Below are positions 58,707 through 64,000 of a DNA stretch of 64,000 nucleotides, in pieces. The stretch covers positions 1 through 64,000 of the forward strand of contig JAJFFD010000171.1 of the NCBI GenBank assembly GCA_021776805.1, written 5' to 3'. Position 1 is the first letter of the stretch; each line of letters begins with the position of its first letter. Under the pieces are notes generated by a model. It did not search any database. It saw only the letters and a program-made list of their open reading frames with translations, and had not been told where the DNA came from. The DNA comes from Planctomycetota bacterium. GTDB taxonomy: Bacteria > Planctomycetota > UBA1135 > UBA2386. Both the position numbers and the translations under genes were made by a program.

Positions 58707-60782
58707 CTAGCGGATTGCATCCCACTCGGAGAATCGGTCGTACCAGCCGTCCTTTGGTCGGTAGCGGCCGGCGCGCATGGCCGCCTGGAGCTTCTCGGCC
58801 CAAGCTTCCAAGTCTGCTTCGGAATGGCGGATGGCCGCCTGCCTGCCGAGCTCCAGGGCGGCAACGGACCATTCGCTGAAGGCCGTGTTATAGGACCAGC
58901 TCAATTGCTCCGGGTCCCGCCGCTCTGCCTCACTCAGAATCTGGCCATCAGGCTTGACGCGCATGGCCATCGCGATGAGGGCGCGACCCTTCGAGTCGAT
59001 TTGCCAAGCATGTCGCAGACAATTGAGGGCGAGTCCATCCACCAATTCGAGAGCGGCGGCGTCACCGGTGATGCGGTGGTAGGCGGCGAATCCCACAACA
59101 GCCAGGCTGTCCTGCCATGGAGTCCAGGATTCGTATTTCCCGGCGAGCAGGCGGGGGTCCTTGGGTCCGACTGCATAGGGCCGCATCAGTTCCTTGGCAT
59201 AATTCCGCCCATGCCAGGATGGGATGTAGATCTCATGCATGCGCCGTCGCATGCGATTCAGAACGCGTTCGTCGCCGGTGCAAAGATAGAGCCAACAGGC
59301 ACTGAGCAAGGTTCTGCCGGCACCTCGAGGTGCTCCCGGTCCCGAGGTCGTGAGTTCCGGCCGGAGAGTCTGGGCAGCCAGATAGAGCTGCACCTCGTTC
59401 TCGAGTTCGAGGCGAATCTGCGGCTCCCCTGTCAGCAGGTAGAAGGCCGAGATGTAGTTGCTGCTCCAATGCTGTCGATCCTTGCCCGTCCAACCATGGC
59501 GTTCCCAACGGGGGCCTGGGTGAGACTTGCCCAGGCGGTCTATGGACACGTTTTGGTGCCAATGAGTTCGTCCGTCCCAGACAACCCAGTCAGGGTGCTC
59601 GGCAGCTTGCACGGGCTCGCCATCGGCTTCGAAGAAGTGCACTGGTCGGCAGCCTTCCTTCAGGACCCCGAACTCAACTTCGAAGAGGAAGGAAGGGATG
59701 CCTGTGCCCGCCACTGCTTGCATCTTGACGACGCCAAAATCACTCTGGTCACCGGTCTGGCCGGCGAAGCGTGCCAGTCCAAAACCGTCATCGCGGAAGG
59801 GGTCGCCCTTCTCCACGGCTGACTGGCTCATTCTGACGAAGGCTGCATGACGCCTGGCAAGTGCTGTGCGAACGGAGCTCTCGTTGAGCCAGGGTGGAAA
59901 ATCCGGAACGTATCCGAAGGCGCCGAGGGCCCCACTGTTTCGCCAGTCTGTGGCGGCCAATGGCGGACAGATACTTGCGGCTCCCCAGGTCAGATTGCGA
60001 ATGGAGTTGTCTTCGCGTAGCGGCGGAACCAGGGCCCCCAGTCTGCGGATTCCCTGCCCATCTCCGAGGTAGGTATTACGTAGGAGGCTCACACGGGAGC
60101 CTGTGGTGGAATTCTGCTGCTGAACTCCGTGTACTGCTGCATGCCTCAAGATGAGGGCCATGCCCTTGGTCTCGACGCGCAACTCGTCGAGATCGATCTG
60201 CATGGCTTCGCTCTCCGGGTCGCTGAAGAAGAAGCCGAGCCCAAGGTACGCATGGGCCTGGCCGGCGTAGATCTCGATGGTCAACTCGGCAACGATGCCC
60301 GTGTCGCCGACTCGGCAACGCAGCAACCCGACTCGGCGGGCTGCATTCTCCTCGAGGACTTTAACTAAGTCCGGCTGAGCGCGATGGGTCTCGCCGCCCT
60401 TCTCCACGATGACTTCGATGCTCTCGAGATCGAGAGCGAAGCCGCGGTCAGGCAGCTCCGGACCCTTGCCTGCGACGAGCTGCAGGCTTTTCTCCTCGAG
60501 GGAGCGCATGTGCAAGGGGAAGAGGCATATCGCCTGACGCAGACTCTTGTCTGGCCAGCGTGCGCCGAACTCCTGCCAGACCGTTGGGCGACCTTCGACA
60601 TGAAGATCGGGCAGATCCGGTACCTCGCCAGGTGGAAAGGGGATCACCGCGTGCACCCATTCTTCCCGATCCAAGGGGGCTAGGTTTTGCACGATGATGT
60701 GCCGTTCTTGCGCCCCAGAGGCAGAGATCAGGCAGATTGCGATCAGTAGGCAGCGGGCGAGTAATCCCATCTGCCGCATCAT
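58707..60782 (-). CDS. Large secreted protein, polysaccharide-lyase-like
   Basis: 691 residues from ATG 60782 (ATG 60779 also possible). The signal peptide is MGLLARCLLIAICLISASGA, cleaved near AQ. About 200 residues of beta-strand follow (IVQNLAPLDREEWVHAVIPF), then a long helical part: WVVWDGRTHWHQNVSIDRLG, QHWSSNYISAFYLLTGEPQI, RTLLSACWLYLCTGDERVLN, YESWTPWQDSLAVVGFAAYH. This resembles the RIFT-barrel plus alpha/alpha-barrel PcRGLX/YetA group (exo-rhamnogalacturonan-lyase-like), common in Planctomycetota. The substrate is not shown. The SAM-riboswitch operon diverges from it. Confidence 0.72.
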   Translation of the reverse strand: MMRQMGLLARCLLIAICLISASGAQERHIIVQNLAPLDREEWVHAVIPFPPGEVPDLPDLHVEGRPTVWQEFGARWPDKSLRQAICLFPLHMRSLEEKSLQLVAGKGPELPDRGFALDLESIEVIVEKGGETHRAQPDLVKVLEENAARRVGLLRCRVGDTGIVAELTIEIYAGQAHAYLGLGFFFSDPESEAMQIDLDELRVETKGMALILRHAAVHGVQQQNSTTGSRVSLLRNTYLGDGQGIRRLGALVPPLREDNSIRNLTWGAASICPPLAATDWRNSGALGAFGYVPDFPPWLNESSVRTALARRHAAFVRMSQSAVEKGDPFRDDGFGLARFAGQTGDQSDFGVVKMQAVAGTGIPSFLFEVEFGVLKEGCRPVHFFEADGEPVQAAEHPDWVVWDGRTHWHQNVSIDRLGKSHPGPRWERHGWTGKDRQHWSSNYISAFYLLTGEPQIRLELENEVQLYLAAQTLRPELTTSGPGAPRGAGRTLLSACWLYLCTGDERVLNRMRRRMHEIYIPSWHGRNYAKELMRPYAVGPKDPRLLAGKYESWTPWQDSLAVVGFAAYHRITGDAAALELVDGLALNCLRHAWQIDSKGRALIAMAMRVKPDGQILSEAERRDPEQLSWSYNTAFSEWSVAALELGRQAAIRHSEADLEAWAEKLQAAMRAGRYRPKDGWYDRFSEWDAIR

Positions 60783-60848
60783 GCATTTCTTTGGCCCAGG
60801 TCCCAAGCCCTCTTGACGCTATGCGCTTTGCTGTCTAAGCATGGGCCC

Positions 60849-60960
60849 ACTCATCGAGACCGGCTGAGGGACTGGCCCTACGACGCCGGGGCAACCGACG
60901 GTAGTTACGACTACCGAAACGGTGCCAACTCCTGCGGAACAGCTGTTCTGAGAGATGAGT
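60849..60960 (+). promoter_or_regulatory. SAM-I (S-box) riboswitch
   Basis: P1 is ACTCATC (60849-60855) with GATGAGT (60954-60960). Inside, the SAM-I core is readable: GAGGGACTGGCCC at about 60866-60878, then GCCGGGGCAACC near 60885-60896, the P3/P4 region, and GGTGCCAACTCCTGCGG at about 60920-60936, ending in GAGAGATGAGT. It senses SAM and normally represses methionine genes. It ends 90 bases before the homoserine dehydrogenase start. Confidence 0.95.
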
Positions 60961-61006
60961 CTGAGCGACGCTCTATGCGCCGCGTGGGCTCGGATCTCGA
61001 GTTTTG

Positions 61007-61040
61007 CAGGGGAAGGCAGCCAACCAGCCACCTTTTCCTG
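61007..61040 (+). promoter_or_regulatory. Possible expression-platform hairpin next to the Shine-Dalgarno
   Basis: CAGGGGAAGG (61007-61016) and CCTTTTCCTG (61031-61040) pair over 10 bases with two G-T wobbles. The right arm ends at the first base of the GGAGAG ribosome-binding site (61040-61045) of ATG 61051. With no T tract present, control by blocking translation is more likely than termination. This is inference. Confidence 0.35.
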
Positions 61041-61050
61041 GAGAGCTCCA

Positions 61051-62091
61051 ATGAACCCTGAGATCAATTCCGAACACAGCAAGGCCAATCAGCCGGAGAC
61101 ATTCTGCAGTTCCGGCACTTCCCCGACTCTGCACCTCATCGGACCCGGCCAAGTTGGCCGCGCCCTCCTCGGCCTCCTCGATGGAGGTTCCTTCCGATTG
61201 ATCGCCGTAAGTGATCGCCAGGCTACCGTGCATGATCGCCATGGCCTGGATCCCCTGGTAATTGCAGCGCACAAGCAGAGCGCGCAAAGCCTGACCGACC
61301 TGCCTGGCAGCGAGTCGATCCCCCTCCCCTTGGCAGTGTCGGTATCTGCCGCCGACCTGGTGGTCGATGTCAGCTCGGCGGATCCGAGCACCCTCGAATC
61401 GGCCCTGGAGGTCGGCCGCAAGGCCTTGGCTCAGGGATCCCGACTCATCCTTGCGCGCAAGGATGCGCTGGCTAGGGCCGGCAGCGAGTGGTTCGTCGAC
61501 ACGCGGGAAATCGGCTGCAACGCCGCCTTGGGTGGAACCGGCGTCCGCCTGCTATCTGAGTTGGCGGAACTTCGCGAGAACTGCCGAGGCATCTCGCTGG
61601 TGGCCAACGCGAGCAGTACTGCGATCATCGAAGCGATTGAGGATGGCCAGGACTTCGCCGCAGGCCTGGCGAAGGCCAGTGAACTGGGATTGCTCGAAGC
61701 CAACCCGGAACTCGACCTCTGTGGGCATGATGCTGCGCTCAAGCTGAGCATCGTTGTCGCTGCTGTCTTTGGCAGAAGACTCGAGCCATCCGCTCTGGCA
61801 AGACTCGACCTCAGATCGCTGGACCCGCATGTCTTGCGACGTCGAGCAGCGGAGGGTCGCTGCACCCGCCTACTGGCACACTGTCCGCGAGAAGGCGATG
61901 CGAGTCTCGAGTTCTGTGAATTGCCACGCACATCTCCCTTGGCGGTGCCGCGAGATCGGGCCGCCTATGCCTATGAACTGGCTGATGGCCAACTGCGACT
62001 CCATGTTGGCAGCGGGCTGGGCCCCTTGCCGACGGCAAAGGCCGTGCTCGCGGATCTGCATGCCAGGAGCAGGGAGGTCTCGACGCGATGA
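61051..62091 (+). CDS. Homoserine dehydrogenase
   Basis: 346 residues from ATG 61051, which has GGAGAG at good spacing; the open frame reaches back to an ATG inside the riboswitch (60955) that I reject. The NAD(P) site is LHLIGPGQVGRALLGLLDGG. ADLVVDVSSADPSTLESALE, SRLILARKDALA, and GCNAALGGTGVRLLSELAEL match the HSD catalytic domain; ANASSTAIIEAIEDGQDFAA and LDLCGHDAALKLSIVVAAVF complete it. It reduces aspartate semialdehyde to homoserine. It has no ACT or kinase domain. The SAM-I control and the next two genes mark it as dedicated to methionine. Confidence 0.88.
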   Translation: MNPEINSEHSKANQPETFCSSGTSPTLHLIGPGQVGRALLGLLDGGSFRLIAVSDRQATVHDRHGLDPLVIAAHKQSAQSLTDLPGSESIPLPLAVSVSAADLVVDVSSADPSTLESALEVGRKALAQGSRLILARKDALARAGSEWFVDTREIGCNAALGGTGVRLLSELAELRENCRGISLVANASSTAIIEAIEDGQDFAAGLAKASELGLLEANPELDLCGHDAALKLSIVVAAVFGRRLEPSALARLDLRSLDPHVLRRRAAEGRCTRLLAHCPREGDASLEFCELPRTSPLAVPRDRAAYAYELADGQLRLHVGSGLGPLPTAKAVLADLHARSREVSTR

Positions 62092-63110
62092 GCAGTTCAG
62101 TAACCATTCCCAGGGATACGGGCATCTTCCAGCTGCCTGATCCATTCAGTCTCGCCCACGGCGGTGATCTCGCCGGCGCTCAGCTGGCCTTCGATTGTTT
62201 CGGACCTGTCGATGCGCCAGTCGTTTTGGTGCTCGGAGGGATTTCATCCGGTCGTCACCTGACAAGCAGCGCCAATCGGCCGCAGCGAGGTTGGTGGCAG
62301 CAATTCGTCTGCTCCGCCGGGCCCATCGATCTGGATCGCTACCGGGTCATCGGCATCGATTTTCTCGGTGGTCCCGGTGCTTCGACAAGCGCTGCAAACT
62401 CCGAGTACCGGGAGGGTGGCTTTCCGAGCATCGACACCCGGGATCAAGCTCGAGCCCTCGAGCTATTGCTACAAGAGCTCGGCATCGAGAGCCTGCGCGC
62501 GCTTGTCGGCTCCTCCTACGGTGGCATGGTCGGGCTCGCTCTGGCAGCATCCAAGGCTATCCCCATCGAACAGCTCCTGCTGATTGCTGCTGCCCACGAG
62601 AGTCATCCCATGGCAACCGCATGGCGGAGTTTGCAGCGCGATATCGTGCGTCAGGGCGTGGCGGCCGGAAACCCGAAGCCAGCACTCGCCTTGGCCCGTG
62701 GCCTGGCCATGACCACTTACCGAACTGCAGATGAGTTTGCTCAGCGCTTTCATCAAGAGCCGAGCTTTGACTCCGCTATCTGTCGTTTCCCGGTCGAGGA
62801 CTACCTGGCTGCGCGCGGTCGAGACTTTGCGGAACAGTTCTCTCCAGAAGTCTTCGTCTGCCTCTCCGAGTCCATCGACCTCCATCGCATTGACCCGGCC
62901 CAGATCACTAGCTCGGTGACCATCGTTGCCATCGAGTCGGATCAATTGGTCCCTGTCTGGCAGTGTGAAAAGCTCGCTGCGGGCCTGTCAGGGCCAGTGC
63001 AGTTGATTCGGGTCGTTTCCGAGTTCGGTCACGATGCCTTCCTCAAGGAGTTTGATCAGTTGAGCCCAGTGATTCGTGCCAGTCTTGCTGGTGAGGAGGT
63101 GTTGTCATGA
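62088..63110 (+). CDS. metX: MetX-type homoserine O-acyltransferase
   Basis: 340 residues. Alpha/beta-hydrolase fold: VVLVLGGISSGRHLTSSANR, YRVIGIDFLGGPGASTSAAN, and the nucleophile elbow GSSYGG with S143. DQLVPVWQCEKLAAGL and VVSEFGHDAFLKEFDQL hold the likely Asp and His. MetX enzymes acylate homoserine with acetyl- or succinyl-CoA; which one is not clear, as the DNA fits the shorter MetXS-like group. It overlaps the previous gene by 4 bases. Confidence 0.88.
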   Translation: MSSSVTIPRDTGIFQLPDPFSLAHGGDLAGAQLAFDCFGPVDAPVVLVLGGISSGRHLTSSANRPQRGWWQQFVCSAGPIDLDRYRVIGIDFLGGPGASTSAANSEYREGGFPSIDTRDQARALELLLQELGIESLRALVGSSYGGMVGLALAASKAIPIEQLLLIAAAHESHPMATAWRSLQRDIVRQGVAAGNPKPALALARGLAMTTYRTADEFAQRFHQEPSFDSAICRFPVEDYLAARGRDFAEQFSPEVFVCLSESIDLHRIDPAQITSSVTIVAIESDQLVPVWQCEKLAAGLSGPVQLIRVVSEFGHDAFLKEFDQLSPVIRASLAGEEVLS

Positions 63111-64000
63111 AGACACAAGCAAGTTCGAGAACGAAGACCGTCCGTGCGGGCATCGAGACGGATAGCCAGCACGGGGCGATCGTTCCACCACTGCACCTCA
63201 GTTCGAATTTCAGTTTCGCGGGCTTCGACCAGAAGCGCAAATACGACTACAGCCGTTCGGGCAACCCGACCAGAGACCTCCTTGCTGAGGCCCTGGCGGA
63301 GCTTGAAGGCGCAGCTGGAGCGGTGGTGACTTCTTCAGGCATGTCGGCGGTGACCCTGGTCTTGCAGTTGTTGCAGCCGGATGATCTGTTGATTGCCCCC
63401 CACGACTGCTATGGAGGCACCTACCGGGCCTTCTCTGCATTGGCAGCCAGAGGTCATTTCAAGCTTGCCTTCGCCGATCAGAGTGACCGCGCTGTCATGG
63501 AGACCCTGCTCCGTCGCCGTCCGCGGATGATCTGGGCAGAGACGCCGAGCAACCCATTGCTCCGCATCGTCGATCTCGCTGGCCTGGCCACAGAGGCAAG
63601 GCGTTGCGGGGCTCTGTTGGTTGCGGACAACACCTTCCTTTCGCCGGCTTTGCAACAGCCCATTGCGCTCGGGGCGGACCTCGTCCTGCATTCAACGACC
63701 AAGTACCTCAATGGGCACAGTGATGTTGTCGGCGGGGCAGTGGCAGCGAAGACCGAAGACTTGCACGAGCAGATGGTCTACTGGGCAAATTGCCTGGGGC
63801 TTACCGGCAGCCCCTTCGATAGCTACCTGACTCTGCGCGGGCTACGCAGCCTGCATGTTCGTATGCGTAGTCACCAGGAGAATGCAGCCCTCGTGGCCCG
63901 CCTGCTTTCCAATCACCCCGCGGTTGAGAAGCTGTACTACCCCGGTCTTCGCAGTCACCCTGGACATGAGATCGCCCAACTCCAGCAGAAGGGCTTCGGT
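63107..64000 (+). CDS. metB: Cystathionine gamma-synthase (3' end beyond window)
   Basis: The first 298 residues are inside the window. Cys/Met metabolism PLP motifs: HGAIVPPLHLSSNFSFAGFD, YDYSRSGNPTRDLLAEALAE, AAGAVVTSSGMSAVTLVLQL, WAETPSNPLLRIVDLAGLA, LLVADNTFLSPALQQPIALG, and the PLP Lys K199 in HSTTKYLNGHSDVVGG. It uses O-acylhomoserine and cysteine (cystathionine gamma-synthase), or possibly sulfide. ATGA overlap with metX. This is the third gene of the SAM-riboswitch operon. Confidence 0.92.
   Translation, partial: MKTQASSRTKTVRAGIETDSQHGAIVPPLHLSSNFSFAGFDQKRKYDYSRSGNPTRDLLAEALAELEGAAGAVVTSSGMSAVTLVLQLLQPDDLLIAPHDCYGGTYRAFSALAARGHFKLAFADQSDRAVMETLLRRRPRMIWAETPSNPLLRIVDLAGLATEARRCGALLVADNTFLSPALQQPIALGADLVLHSTTKYLNGHSDVVGGAVAAKTEDLHEQMVYWANCLGLTGSPFDSYLTLRGLRSLHVRMRSHQENAALVARLLSNHPAVEKLYYPGLRSHPGHEIAQLQQKGFG

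Noticed and set aside
60955-61050. Upstream extension of homoserine dehydrogenase to an ATG at 60955
   Set aside because: That ATG lies in the P1 stem of the SAM-I riboswitch. ATG 61051 has a good Shine-Dalgarno and matches the family start.
1-64000. CRISPR array, IS element, prophage or integron
   Set aside because: No regularly spaced direct repeats, transposase, integrase or phage structural genes were seen. The only mobile-element-like signal is the 181-base element at 40836, which has no target-site duplication that I can see.

Overview
The window is GC-rich and densely coded, with about 56 protein genes, no rRNA or tRNA that I could find, no CRISPR array and no insertion sequence. Gene content suggests a Planctomycetota-like bacterium. 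The signs are an ECF sigma factor fused to a membrane segment and carboxypeptidase-regulatory-like domains, a second sigma factor paired with a soluble TPR anti-sigma protein, many exported or lipobox proteins of unknown role, a large exported beta-helix protein, and a kinase-like/caspase-like fusion. This assignment is inference from architecture, not from a marker gene. Several genes have a -10-like hexamer only 6-7 bases before the start codon, so leaderless transcripts may be common.

Layout: 1-2684 is the sigma/receptor-like fusion, cut by the left edge. 2873-3825 is an AbrB/PIN toxin-antitoxin pair followed by an orphan Imm53-type immunity gene. 3859-6546 holds an exported triple RidA protein and a TetR-SRPBCC/YCII operon with a perfect palindromic operator. 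6587-9843 carries homoserine kinase, an ALDH7 dehydrogenase and a rhodanese lipoprotein. 9840-19728 has a GT2/DUF2304 pair, a KAP-like membrane NTPase, a DASS transporter, a 1232-residue exported protein and a processive-type glycosyltransferase. 19769-23121 is queuosine (queA, queG) plus thiE. 23236-26652 holds a kinase-ATPase-like remnant and a sigma/anti-sigma/exported-protein operon. 26676-32467 is mostly metabolism (GDPD, aminotransferase, glutamine synthetase, SIS isomerase) plus an orphan FliK-like/FlhB-like pair. 32472-38733 has transporters, malate dehydrogenase and small proteins.

38811-41016 is the most unusual region. It has a leader with a short candidate peptide, a pseudokinase-TM-caspase fusion gene, and then a 181-base strongly folded element. 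41067-43578 is an RNase Z/MBL/methyltransferase-like operon. 43617-49805 holds glycerol-3-phosphate dehydrogenase-like and amino-sugar genes (nagA, GlcNAc-kinase-like) and two cell-envelope unknowns. 49789-52608 is a tight arfB-HDOD-sthA cluster. 52610-60782 is a mix of lipoproteins, reductases, a GT4 enzyme and a large secreted lyase-like protein. The right end (60849-64000) is a SAM-I riboswitch followed by homoserine dehydrogenase, a MetX-type acyltransferase and a cystathionine gamma-synthase cut by the window edge. That is a dedicated methionine branch, separate from homoserine kinase at 6587.

All family calls were made by reading motifs by eye. No database search was run.
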